Assembly (NCBI RefSeq): GCF_025024155.1
Contig: NW_026251711.1
Coordinates: forward strand, 496,001 to 560,000
Direction of reading: 5' to 3'
Source: Gamsiella multidivaricata
Lineage: Eukaryota > Mortierellomycota > Mortierellomycetes > Mortierellales > Mortierellaceae
Length of the DNA: 64,000 bases
The position numbers and the translations under genes were made by a program. The notes beneath the pieces are model-generated. The model saw only the letters and a program-made list of their open reading frames with translations. It searched no databases and had not been told where the DNA came from. Positions 43,991-56,411 of this stretch are shown here, piece after piece; position 1 is the stretch's first letter; each line of letters starts with the position of its first letter.

Positions 43991-44494
43991 ACATCATCTG
44001 GCACTCCTTTGTCAAGCAGAAAAGGCTAATTTAGCCATTCTAGCGACCGCCATAAGCGTGAGCCCGACAGTGCATTCTTGACCGTAGTTGTGGGCTGCCT
44101 CACGCCCGAAAAGAAATAATTGAAAACAGAGGCGCCGAAAAAAAAGGACTCAACTTCCGTGGGGTTCCTAGTCCACATCGACGCTGACCCAGAAAAAAAA
44201 GCGCGTCAAGGACACCAGCTCCAATGCAGTTGGAAGCAGCTTCCATCCCAGTTGACAAAGACTCCACTTAACTTTTTAATTGTCGTCGCGTTGCGGTCCG
44301 TAATGCTGATGAATGGGGATTTTTTTATGCCGATGGATGAAGATTTAGAGTGATGTGCTTAAATATTCGCGTAGTCTTCTGTGCAATATTCCTGAACACT
44401 ATTTTTTGCTCGCGCTTAAGGGCCTTTGATTGGCGACATAAGTGCCTCAGGTATTCTCATGCGGACGCTCGCTTCTTTACCTTTCTTTCATACC
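43991..44494. other. Region between broken gene and elongin C
   Basis: No gene is supported. It probably holds the lost 5' part of the minus-strand pseudogene and the promoter of elongin C. Confidence 0.4.
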
Positions 44495-45545
44495 ATGGCT
44501 GCATCAACACCCTCCACCGAAAGCGAATACGTAACACTCGAAAGCTCCGATGGTTTCCAGTTCATTATCCATCGTGAAGCAGCTATGCTTTCGGGTACCG
44601 TCAGGAATATGCTGTCCAGCGCAGGTACGCACCCACACACTTGATGCAATTTTGGTGGCGTAAGACGCAGTTTTACAAGTGAAGCAAAAGGACATGCCAT
44701 CATGAAAGAAATGACAAACCCGCGAGGGATGCAAGCAATATTTCTAACATATGCTGTATTCACCTTCGCTATGTTTAGGTCAATTCACGGAGTCCACAGA
44801 AGGAGTTATTCACTTCAGGGATATCAAGTAAGCCTGTGGACCGTAGACAAAGCCTCCAGGACTTTTTGAGAAGTGGCAGTTCGAGGATATATCATGATCT
44901 GCCTCAATGCAGCACAGGCAGATGGACAGTTAGGCATGACAACTCACGACAAGCGATCTATGATGGCAAAGCTGACTGACCAGAGTATAATTGCACTGTA
45001 GGGCTGTCATTTTGGAGAAAGTTTGCAAATACTGGTACTACAAGGTAGGGCTATTTTTTCTATTAGTGCGTTTCTCTTTGCGTATAAATGAATGCTAAAA
45101 CTTGCAATGATCGGCTGACATGGGCCTGTGGTTCGCAACATTTGTCCCTCTAGGCTCGCTACATGAATTCTGTCACGGAGATTCCTCACTTTGAGATCGA
45201 ACCCGAATATGCACTGGAGACACTCATGGCTGCCGACTTTTTGGACAGTATGTATCCTGCCATGACACGTGTGAATATATGAACTCGTTGCATATAACCC
45301 TTGATACTAACGCAGCTGCTCTTTATTGCAACATTGGTAATAGCGTAGCAATGGGGATTACATCCATCACTCTTCTTGTTTCGACTCCTTTTTTTCTCAA
45401 TCACTATTATGCCAGTGTACACGCCATAGACGATATATTTCAAGTAGATATCAGAACAAAAAAAGCGTACATGGCTGACACGACGCTGCGCAATCTCAGA
45501 TGGACTGACGCTGCGAATGCTTTATTGAGACGCGCGATCAAATGA
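44495..45545 (+). CDS. ELOC: Elongin C (SKP1/BTB fold), last exon uncertain
   Basis: Exons 44495-44624, 44779-44827, 45002-45044 and 45154-45247 join with matching phases and encode 105 residues. The sequence follows elongin C from end to end: [75 protein letters not shown] and [13 protein letters not shown]. Elongin C adopts the SKP1 fold and links elongin A or SOCS/VHL-box proteins to cullin ubiquitin ligases; in fungi it also pairs with Ela1. Human elongin C ends one residue after FLD. Here the fourth exon ends in GAC A before a gtatgt donor, so a small fifth exon is needed. An acceptor before CTGCTC near 45315 leads to an open frame ending at 45545, but that would add an unusually long tail. 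The exact C-terminus is unresolved. Confidence 0.85.
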
Positions 45546-45549
45546 TTTG

Positions 45550-47470
45550 CTATGATGCCAGGGTAGGAAGAGCATCACCAAAGCCGATAACAGTCCAAAA
45601 GGACACTGTCTTGTCAATGTATTCAAGCTCCGGCGCCGGGTTGTTGGCGCCACTGACAACGAGCTGTGATCCCAATGAAGGCGATCCTGTTTCTGATTGC
45701 GGCTTCGGAGTCTTGAATGTGAAAGTGACGAACAATGGAATCTATGTGTTGAGATAGAGCATGCAGTGTAAGAGAAACGGCACATTGGTCCTGTGATAAC
45801 TTTGGTATGCCAACAAACAAGCCTTACTCTGACTTCCCCGGCAGCAACAGGGGTAATGTCCAATGCGATGCTTGTCGAGTTGGCGGTCTTTTCATACACA
45901 TCTTCCTGCACAGATCCTGGAGCCGCACCAATGGCCCCGACCTCGTATTCCCAGACTTCATTGAAGGGCGAGATAGAGAACGATGGCGAGTGAATAATGA
46001 CTCCATGATGGGGTTGAGCTCCGTCGCCGTGTAGGATAGAGACAAGGGCCTCCTCGTGCCGTGGGTTTGTGAAGCGAAGAATGACGCGCGACAGTGTCTG
46101 CACGATCATTGGCTGGATACTGGCGATGGTGATGTTGGGAATCTGGTTCAAAGCGATGAGATTGATCTTGAATCGTATGGACTGAGCCTTCTGCTCTGGA
46201 TTGACCAGGATATGACGACAAGTTCGGCATCTCCTGGATTTTTTGATCCGCAAATGTATCCTCTTGGGCTGTAGACGCTCAGGCGAATAGGGCTGCTTCT
46301 GAAGTAGTCCTAGTCTCTGCCTCATGGTTGTGGTCTGACTCAGACTGATAACTGACATCAGTTTGTCCAGATTTTCAGTGTCCTCCATAACCTGGACTGC
46401 CGGTACGTAGTGTGCGATGTCATCGCTCGCCCGAGAACGAACACTAGGAGACGTGACATATCGCAAAGATTGGATGGCTCCGGATTGAATGGACGAGAGT
46501 AGAGAGGATGGAATCCCTGGCTTCATACTGTTGTTGCGGAAGTATTTTTCCAAGTGGTCCTTCAGTCGAGCAAACTCCAGGACATCCGGTGAATTCTCCT
46601 CTGCTTTTTGAAGTTGGGCTAAGTGCGTTGAGACAGCAAATTGAAGTTTAATCAGTTCACAAGATGAGTAAGTGGTAACCAGTCTGCAACCCATGCAAGC
46701 AAACAAACGAAGCCTTACCAGCGAGTCCTGTGGGTTTCTCGAATGTCATATTAATGGACTGAGAGTTCCACTGACACACATTGCAGATGAGATGGTATTG
46801 TCCATGCACGTTAGGACCAGTCGTGTATTGGCCGGCGTCAGGGTCCTCCGAAACAACGGAGAGAGTGTTTTGGCATATGGGGCACTCGAAGCAATTGCGT
46901 GAGCATCTATATTTCACAAAGTGCGTTGCATATGATTGTCAGAGACAAAAAAAGGCCTGGATTGAACACGAGCGTGACGCTGGCACGGTAGGTCATCATC
47001 AGCCGTACAAGACCATACTTGTGCTTCTCAGACTTGACGCTGGCTGTGGGGACGTCAAAGAGACAGTTCGGACAGTAGTAGCAGACGATTTCATCCTGGG
47101 TGCACTTGGAGCAACGGATCTCATAGCATGAATCGCAAAAGTAGAGTCGAGAGAGTGATTGGGAACCATGAGTATCGGAGCTGTTTCCTGAGGCGTAGAC
47201 AGCCTTTGTCCGTTCCTGGTCGTGTTGGGGGTGGATTGAGCGACGGGATGTGGAAGCAGGGATGAGCTCTGTCGAGGCGGCTGCCTGTTGCTGGTGTTGG
47301 CATTCTTGTTGAGGTGGTGTATTCACATCCGTGCTAGACGACTCTGTTCCTGTTCCTGCATCTGCCTTGAATGGCCCAGGGCTGGAACACAGACAGCGGT
47401 AGTGCACGAAGGGGTGCTTCACTGGACCCTGCCCCGGAGGAGCGCTGATGGCAAGCATCTCTTTCTGCAT
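45550..47470 (-). CDS. DCTN4: Dynactin subunit 4 (p62)
   Basis: Four exons, 47470-47019, 46906-46719, 46618-45828 and 45741-45550, encode about 540 residues. Several zinc-binding CxxC pairs are in the order of dynactin p62: HYRCLCSSP, LYFCDSCYEIRCSKC, VCYYCPNCLFDVP, CSRNCFECPICQNTL and HLICNVCQWNS. A helical middle follows (DVLEFARLKDHLEKYF), then KRIHLRIKKSRRCRTCRHIL and the beta-rich C-terminal domain ending FVTFTFKTPKP and GFGDALPTLAS. p62 sits at the pointed end of the dynactin Arp1 filament and helps cargo attachment for dynein. The first ATG in the open frame (47468-47470) was chosen; sequence upstream is open but lacks ATG. Introns keep phase. The gene ends 4 bp from the elongin C frame, convergently. 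Confidence 0.92.
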
Positions 47471-47774
47471 TGGGGTCTTGTAGTAGGTGGTGTCCGGTGT
47501 GGGGAGGTGTTGCAGAGGATTGTGGATGAGAGAACCAACAACTCCACCGAGCGCTCTGCGCGTGTCTGGTGGTGCCTGCCTCGTGCCCGTGACGTAGAAA
47601 ATGCGAGCGAGAAGTGTACTCGTGCTACTTCCATCGTTACTTTCATCCACCCAGCTACTTCCTTCCTTCCTGCATTTGCATTCCTTGGCTGGACCTTACA
47701 ACTATTACTCCATCCCTTATTACTGTTCAGCAAGAGTGAAACTTTTATTTGTCCATATCTTTCCTCCGACCCAT
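47471..47774. promoter_or_regulatory. Shared divergent promoter region, DCTN4 and HEATR5
   Basis: Only 304 bp separate the start codons of the dynactin p62 gene (minus) and the HEATR5-like gene (plus). No other gene fits between them. The right half is C/T-rich on the plus strand. Both genes serve intracellular transport, so co-regulation is plausible but not shown. Confidence 0.6.
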
Positions 47775-50700
47775 ATGGCTACGCCGACACCTACGCGACC
47801 CTCGACTCCAGGGACGCCCACGACGAACACGGCACGCGACGTCTTCGAGTTTGACGAGCGAGCCTTTGCCGCCGCAGGGGAGCTCGACAAGCAGTCCAAT
47901 CCGCCCTCCAACAACAAGCAGGAGCTTTTTGTTTTTCAATGGCTAGCAACAGTCGAACGGGAGCTGAAGCGATGTGGCCATGTATGTGGTGGAGAGTCTT
48001 TGGGAGGAGGTTTTGTCTCAAAATTGATTCCCTGTGTTTAACATAGGCGCGCCGATGGTGCTAATTCACTCCTGGGTATTTCCCCTCAACAACGTAGGAT
48101 ATCTTCAGGATTATGCAGCCAAACCTGGAGCGTCAGTTGCTCAAGTTAATCTCAATGCCTATGCCCAAACCCCGACATCCTATCCGGCGGCTCATTGCAC
48201 GATGCTTCCTCTCGCTTTATGTTCGGGGCAACTCCTCTACGCTTTTCGAGACCATTCAGATCCTCCAAAGTTTGATTGAAGCAGGCAAGGGTATGGGCGA
48301 CAAGGATGTCAAACTGTAAGGCTGGTGTTCTTGCGCAACTGCACGTAAACGACAAAGAAATACAAACCAGTGGATCAATCTAATGACGGATTTTCTGGTC
48401 GAGATCATTATAGAGCTGCAATCCATTGCATCGGAGTGATTATGGAGACGATCGGCGAAAAGGTAGGACATTCACTTCTTTGGATGCTGGCCATGATTGA
48501 TTACAGGATATCCTGCTTATATGGTTTATAATGGCCTACTTGAAATAGATTCAGTCTTTGGTGCCCGATCTCACGACTTCATTCCTCAAAGTCATTAAAA
48601 CTGAAAAGATAGTAAGTCAGTCTCAAAGCTAAGATAGCTGCTTTCACCATTATTTCTCAATGCAAAGGATTAGTACTAACCGTCAGTCTACAGTACCCGT
48701 TGATCATGAGGGCGGAAGCGATGGTGGCGCTGCGAAAGATGCTGCAAGGAGCAGGACGGGGATCGACAGATCAGACCAATAAAGAAGTCCTGAAGACGCT
48801 CAAAGTAACCATCCTGGATAAAGCACTCATCATGCGCTCATCTTCAGCGGAGGTAACTCACTATCTGCGAGCAGGATTTGGATGAATCTTGATCCTGGAG
48901 CCATGTACTTACAATGAGATATTTCTATATCTTTCACAGTGTCTTACGGCCCTGGTCAAGCACGCCTCAATCACATTCACCAGAAGCGAGTTGGAGGCGT
49001 CGATCGCATTGTTTTTCAAAGCCATGGACGATTCAACCTACGCTATTCGAAAATCTGTCGCAACCCTGGTCGCCACATTACTCTATTCAAAGTTTCAGGG
49101 CGAAGAGAATCTGTCAATGGCTAGCACTCAGTCGCCTCCACCAAGCACTGGCAAGCAGGCTGTAGGGACTGAAGCCTTCACGCTGGACGTGAATGAGCTC
49201 TTGACTCATCTCTCCAGCGCTTACAACAAACCCAACACGAGCCGCGAAGTGCGTGCAGGGTTATCAGAAACATATGCGGCGCTCTTCATCATGCTGGGGC
49301 CATCCATCGTGGAGAGGCATTACGGAACGATTTTGAGGCATTTGTTGACAGAGCTGGTGTCGAACCTAAAGAACACAGGATCACGGTTCGAGATCCTGAC
49401 GGTGCGGGAGCATGTCGAATATCTCCTTCGAGGAGTGATCGGTGCGCGGTTGCTGAGCGAGTCAGGACAAATTGCTTCCATCCGGGAGCTAGTCGGGAGC
49501 TGGCTTAAGTCTTGGCCTGCTGTCATGCCAGGAGACATTGAACCGTCTGAATATGCACTAATCAGTGCTTTGAACGAAACCTCGGCATTACTGCTCGACC
49601 TCGGAGGCGCTGCCAGCTCTGTCCAGGTAAAAAAATGTTGTAGTAGATCGTTTTTTACACGGTTTATATCACAACTGTATTATTAACACGTTGGTTTGCA
49701 CTCGTAAATATAGGATATTCTCATGTCATCTCTCACCAATTTGGTGTCGCATCCATCTCGGGCGGTCCAAATTGCAACGGCTTGGTGCCTGCGATGCCTT
49801 TGCATCTCACTCCCAACTAACCTCGCCAAACTCATTCAGACACTCAGCGCCAAGTTGTCAACAGATCTCGGAACACTCAACAATAATGGGGCTAATTTCC
49901 AGGACATTGCGACTCGTTCGTATGGACTGTCGTACGCGATTGGAGGATTGATTACGGTCATCTCCGTCCACCCACTCTATGTTTCGTTCGAAATGAGCGC
50001 ACGGATCTTTTCAATGGCGGCACAGCTAGTTAAGAACAGCGCCAGCAAGGAAATCCGCGTCGCGGCAGCTCAAATCCAGATCGCTTGGGTCCTCATTGGA
50101 GCATTGATGTGTCTTGGCCCTAACTTTGTCAAAATGCATCTGCCTCAGCTTCTACTTCTCTGGAGGACTACGCTACCCAAGTTCACAAGCAAGGATGCCA
50201 GCAGCACGACACGGACAGAGTTGGATTGGGCATTCATGGTCCATATCCGCGAATGCGCACTCGGATCAATAGCAAGTTTCCTGCTCCATAATAGCGACAA
50301 ACTTGTAACGGTGGATGTCTCGAAACGCATTGCTGCCTTGCTTTCAAACACATTGGCGTTTGCGGCCGTCGTACCAACTTCCTTCCCTCAGCAGCCCTCG
50401 ACAGCAGGAAACAAGCTTCAACAGCACGAACTGCTGAACATTAAACCATCAGATCGGGATGATGCACTCAGAAAACGGATCTTTGAGTGCTTTGTGGCAA
50501 TGCGACACATTTCTGCCTTTGAGATGTACCATCCCGTGCTGATTAAGGCGGCACTTGATGTTTTCTCAGATCCCGACAGAACATCCGGTACGGCTGTGAC
50601 AAATGCGATCTCGGCAGCGACATTTACCTCAGTTTGGGCAGTCGATGATGGGTATGGTTATGGAGTCACTGGCAAAATTCAAGGGCTGCGTTGCGACGTC

Positions 50701-53700
50701 GCAGCGAGAACCAGCGGTCGACAGGAGGAAATTCTGGATGGGAAGGATTATGATAGCGCCACTAGAACCACAGAGACACTTCTCAAAAAACCGATTCTAG
50801 GAGCACCTGAGCATGAGCCGATGGTCGTTTATACCACCTATGCGCTTCCCAGTTCAGTATCGCGCTATTCGCTGCCAAAGCCGAGACCTATCGCCACTGG
50901 TGTCATAGATGCAGCGATCGAGCTCTTTGCCATTCTGCTTCCACTGCAATCCTCTGCCTTGCAAGGATCGCTTATGGACGATCTATCAAAAATGCTTAAG
51001 AGCTCGACTCTGGACAAGAATCCTGGCCGAAAGATGGCCATCCAAGTGAACGCCGTTGTGGCTATTTTGGGTGCGACAAAGTATGCTATGGCGGAGGGTA
51101 AGAGGCATGAACAACATGCCTTTGAAGGACCCCTCGCCTCATCTCTGTCCCAGTCCATCCTACGGGTAAGTAAAGATATTATATTTATTTTTTGGGTACT
51201 TGGAATATCTGTTCTCATCTTGTGTCTAATTGCATGTAATGTTCCATGCATGTAGGACTCAATAGTGCACTCGGATCCATATATTCGCTTTGTTGCTTGC
51301 GAGGCTTTGGGTGGTTTGACAAGTATTCTCGGCAGCTTAACCATCACCAACCAGATCAAGTACCTCATGGACCAAGTCGTCGCCAACAGAGACCCTGATG
51401 CCCGCGCAGGATACGCACTTGCGCTCGGAAACGTCTTTTCGCATCTTGGCGGTATGATGGCTGGTGGACATTTGCGATCGGTCGTTGAATACCTGACTTC
51501 GCTGAGCCGAGATCCTCATCCCATTGTCCACAAGTGGTCTCTGCACTCCTTGGCCTTGACTATCTCGAGTGCAGGACTGATGTTCAGTCCTTATGTCTCC
51601 AGTACGCTGACAAACGTAGCTACCGTGTATCTGGCCGAGTCGCATGAGCCCGCCGGAGCTGGATCAGTTGCCACCGCCAATATTGCGATGCAGTCAGAGC
51701 TGTCGGTGTACCATGAAATGGGCAGAATTATTTACGGACTTATCGGTATCCTTGGGCCAGAACTACAATCTTCCGCAAAAGTGCGCGAGCTCTGCGTGAG
51801 TCTGGTGGAGGAGTTGCGAAACGAGGACGATGAATTCGTGATCGTACAGGGTATCCGGTGCACGCAGCATTTGATCATGTTTGCGCCGCTGTTGGTGGAT
51901 ATGTCGACGCTGGTTCCTTTCTTGCAGGCCCGCCTACGTCGTAGCACTGGACTGAGTCTGAAGAAGGCGGCCATGACCTGCATGTATCAGCTGGTCCAGC
52001 GGGATGTCAAGTCTGTGTTCCAACACTCGATGGGTGGTCTAGATGACCAGTTCTTCAAGCTGCTCGACACTGACCCGACTCTGCAGGATGTCAAGGATGT
52101 GGTCAGGAGTTGGATCACTCAAACAGCGCTGGAACAACCAAGCCAATGGATCGATATTTGCAGAAAGGTGCTCTCACGAACAGCCATTGACGAGGGACAG
52201 GAGTCCGGCGATGGCATGCCAGCAAACAGTGCGTCTGATATTCACCAGGATGGGGGAGGGGGCGAAGACGCTATCGACGACGATGATGACGGCGAGGACA
52301 TGTTTGACAATGTGTCGAAATCAGCCAAGAAGGCAGTGCAGCCTGCGCCTGTCGCTCAACAGGCAGCTGCAGAACCATTGCCAGCGGCTGCTCCCGAGCG
52401 ATCTGTCAAGGCGGCACCTGCTTTGCCGCCGCGGTGGAGAACTCGTATCTTTGCACTGGAGTGCATTCGACAGGTGATTGATGTGGTTGCCAATAGTGGA
52501 ATTGCAGATCATTTTGATCTTGCGGTCGCGCGCCGAAAAAAGAAAAACTTTGGAGCGGATTTCTTGGTCCTTAAGGTGGCAGACCTGATCAAGATGACTG
52601 TGTATGCAGCCTCGACACCCATTCAGGAAATCAGGATGGAGGGTTTGTTGTTGTTGAGACAGACGATTGAGCGATTCAAGTCGACGGCAGATCCAGAGGT
52701 ACCAGACAGTGTGCTCTTGGAGCAGTACCAGGCCCAGATTGGTGCAGCGCTGACACCTGCGTTCACGGCAGAGAGTACCCCGGAGGTGGTATCATTGGGT
52801 GTGAAGGTCTGTGCGGTCTATGTTGGTAGTGGAATCATTCAGGAAGTGGATCGCTTTGGTCGTGTTCTAAAGCTCCTGATCGGTGCGCTCGAAAAGTGCA
52901 AGGAGGATAAGCGGTTGACGGCAGTCGGGGATGTCACGGACCTGACTCCACATGCGTCCCAGATGATCAAATGGGCAGTGCTAAACGCGTGGGCGGAGCT
53001 GCAGGTTGCGAGTGTACATCGACAGTACTTGGTCGCTGTCTTGAAGCCCAACCTGGAAGAGCTGTGCAAGCTGTGGGCCAATGCACTGGAGGAGTATGCG
53101 AGATCGAGAGTCGAATCTGAGGCTGCGCTTGCGGGATCTGTATCTACGACCGGAAACACTGGTTCTACGGGGCTCTTTGATGCCAACTACACTGATTCTG
53201 GACGGGATACCGAGAAGAATGTAAGTCCCTATTCGTGTGAGTGACTAAAACTTCCAGTAGTATGTGAACAATTGATCTTACGCGCGCATTTTTTTTTCTG
53301 TGAATTAGTTTGATCAATCTTCGACGCTTAAGATTCTGGGAGCTGTGTCATCGCTCGTGGATGAGAAGAACGAGTACATGATCCAAGCATTGATGAGGAT
53401 CACCAGGCCAGAGGCCATTTTACCCACAGAGGACACTACCAAGATGGCAACAATCAAGGACGAGACCAAGAATGACGGCGTTTCGGGCATTACACCCACT
53501 TCCATGTCGGGTGCTGACAACAATGTGGCTGTAGAGTCAGCATCGGAACCAGCAGTGCGCAAGTCGAAGCCTTTGAGACTAATCCATGTCATTTTCGGAC
53601 TTTGCCTCGAAATCTTGGCGAAGACTTCGTCTGCCGGGTCGTCGTTCAGTCAATCTCAGGCCAACTTGAATGTGGCGGCGAATGATAGCGCCCTTCAGGG

Positions 53701-55572
53701 ATGTCTCTGCGCATTACATTCTATCTTGAATCCGTTGTATATCAACGAGGAGTTCTTGAGCAAGGTGTTCTTGGAGATGATGACCATTCTTGAGCGAGTC
53801 GCCTGGATGGAGGGTAGTCGTGTTCAAGGCCTGGTGGTAGGCGTTATCTCGACAGTGATTTGGGGATATGGTAAGGAACTGCTTTTTGTGGAGGAGAAGG
53901 AAGGAGAGGAGGGGACATTGATCTCAACTGTGATAGACCCTGAGCTGGTCAATTCACCGGCTCTTTCGGCTTCTTCAGGACCTGAGGACGCTGTCGAGTC
54001 GGCTAGTAGCGAAGAGTTGAATGTATCAGTGATGTCCACACTTCCAGAAAGCCGACTTCGATCGATTGTTCAGCTACTTGTGGAGCTATACATCCAAAAG
54101 TGTGTGGGCTCGAACGTCAAGTCCGCCAAGACCAAGAGCGTGGGTGGACGAGCGAGCCAGAAAACTACGCCGGAAACGATCGAATTGTTGAGCAGGGTGA
54201 CGGAGATGCTCGCGGTTTTGGTCAAGGTGGCCCCACCAAAGTATCAGTTGCACCTGGCGGCCGTTACGCTTAATGTCCTCATTGGTATGTCTGATTATAT
54301 TGTACGATACATTCGTGGTGTATTATGTATGCATGTATGTATTGAGCGACTGCTAATGGTTATTGTCTTTGGTGTTTTACATGGAATGAAAATGGATGTG
54401 TGCTTTGCTTAGGCGTGTTGCGTGATCCTGTCTTCCAGACGGAGCTAGGACCACATGTGCTTGTGAATATTCGGTCGGTAATGGATTCATTGAACAAGAA
54501 TAGTGTAGTGCTCGATCCAAAATTCCTAGAGCTTATCCTCAATGGCGCGTTAGGTGCGTTATTGAAGAAGCAGGCGGCATTTGCGCCTGGAAAGGCCGTT
54601 TCGGTGACAATGACGGAGTCGGATAGCATGGGATTCAGCCTGGGTGACGAAGGTCTGACGACGGCAAAGGGAAGGGAGGAAGTGGAGATGGATTCTGATA
54701 TGGATGTGTCACCGGTGGAGATTACGGAATGGTGTAATGGACTGTTGGGGATGATGCTGATCCTAACGAGCTGTACGGGAGTCCGGATCCGGAGGACGTT
54801 CCTGGAGCAGTTTGAGAGACTTGTGATGAGCAGCATCGAGAGTAACATTGGCAAGGTGAGATATACAAATCATATCCTATATTGGTTGTCTTTGTCTGTA
54901 AAGGCTGTATACTAAAATATATCTCCTTCTTTTCTGCCTTAGATCGTCACGGTTGGATACCAGTGCCTGAAAGGTGTCATTCTGATCGAAAGCGCGTCTG
55001 CAGCAACAACGTCGACAGTAGGAGCGAAGACAGCAGAGGCTGGGCGGATGCGTGCACGTCAGTTTATGAGGAAGTTAATTCCATTTGTGGTAACGACGAT
55101 AGTTGTGAAGGCGGCACAAGAGTCTGCGACCACGAAGGACGACAAGGTTGGGATGCAAATCATTGAAGAGGGCATTCAGACGTTGAATAGCCTTGCAGCT
55201 GCATCGACAGAGGTAGCACGACCAGGAATGGTGTCGGTCATCATGTCGACAGTTGTGCCCTTGCTCCAACCTGTGAACGCGTCATCCCTGTCATCTTCTG
55301 TATCATCGAAAGCGATGGCGGTTCATACACTGGCGTTGAATAATCTGCTTGGATTGGGTACGCAGTTTCCACAAGAATTCCGACAAGGATTAGGAGCACT
55401 TTCGATGGAGCGTCGGACGCGGTTGGAGAATGCGATTCGGCAGAGTGTGCTACAGCAGCAGGAGCAACAGCAGCGGCAGCAAGAAAGAGAGCAGCGTGAG
55501 CAGGAACGACTGGCGAGGGAGAGGGATCGAGTGAAGATTGAGCTGAAGAGTAGTTTTGCGGGGTTCATGTAG
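47775..55572 (+). CDS. LAA1: HEAT-repeat protein HEATR5/Laa1 (AP-1 accessory)
   Basis: Eleven exons encode about 2288 residues: 47775-47981, 48098-48290, 48371-48462, 48549-48611, 48694-48852, 48940-49626, 49714-51165, 51256-53220, 53309-54284, 54413-54855 and 54943-55572. The start region KQELFVFQWLATVERELKRC and later HEAT repeats (TAWCLRCLCISLPTNLAKLI; PYIRFVACEALGGLTSILGS; HPIVHKWSLHSLALTISSAG) match HEATR5/Laa1. This is a very large alpha-solenoid that recruits the AP-1 clathrin adaptor at the trans-Golgi and endosomes. An acidic loop (DDDDDGEDMFDN) lies before an Ala/Pro-rich linker in exon eight. The C-terminus is a Gln/Arg/Glu-rich helix. For exon two a donor at 48291 (gtatgg) was preferred over 48316 (gtaagg), because only the former keeps frame with SGRDHYRAAIHCIGVIME. 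All other junctions agree in phase. Confidence 0.93.
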
Positions 55573-56411
55573 TGTGGTTGGATTGCTGACCAAGAAAGCG
55601 TACCAAAGCAGCATGCATATTAAAGCATACCGAGGCCAACAAATAAAGAAAGATCGATGGATTGGTTTGTAAAATAATTCCCGAGGGGCCAAGGCACGAA
55701 GAAAAGAGGGCCACATGTGTCTATGAATCCCTGGAAGAAAAGAAGCGAAAGAGGAGCGAGCGTTTCACAAACGACAACAACAACGACAACAACGAAGCGA
55801 CAACAACGAAGCGACAACAAGTGGCATACATGTACATGTAGACTCCAAAGGAAGTATGCTTTCCGGTTGTATTATTATATGTTTGACTCTCGATCATAAG
55901 GAATAGGAGGGGCTCACAACCCATTGTGCTCTTACCTTTCACGCTCCACCTAGCGAAGTGAATGTAAGAAAAAAGGGCTCTCCTCCCTCGTCTTTTTAAA
56001 AAAGAGAGGGAAAGTCAAGGGTCATAAATAAATATACAAAGCAGCTTGCTGTTGTTGTCCACTTGCAAAAGATACATGGGATGTACAGTAGCATGCCCAT
56101 GCCTGTCTATGGTGTCTACGTTGCATTGGATAATACTTTTCTAAGAATCAGAGTGCTGCTGCATACTCGTATGTAATCCTCGCTAGGATACCCATTCTCT
56201 TTCATATATGCCAGACTCGACCCTCTTTACCTTTCGCTTCTTCCCCTCTCCTCCTTGGAACACCTCCCTACGCCCTCTTCTTTGATTGAACACCAGCAGT
56301 TTGTGCCTTCTTTATACCCCCCCCCCTCCACGTTCTCGCCTGCCTTCATCTCTCACCTTCACCCACCTCTGCCCCTTCATTCAGAGTGTCCTCCATTCAT
56401 CCTTCCCGACA
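55573..56411. other. Intergenic region with CAACAACGA repeats
   Basis: A (ACAACAACG)-like microsatellite spans about 55770-55820. After 56200 the DNA is C/T-rich and leads to the next gene. No coding region is supported. Confidence 0.5.
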
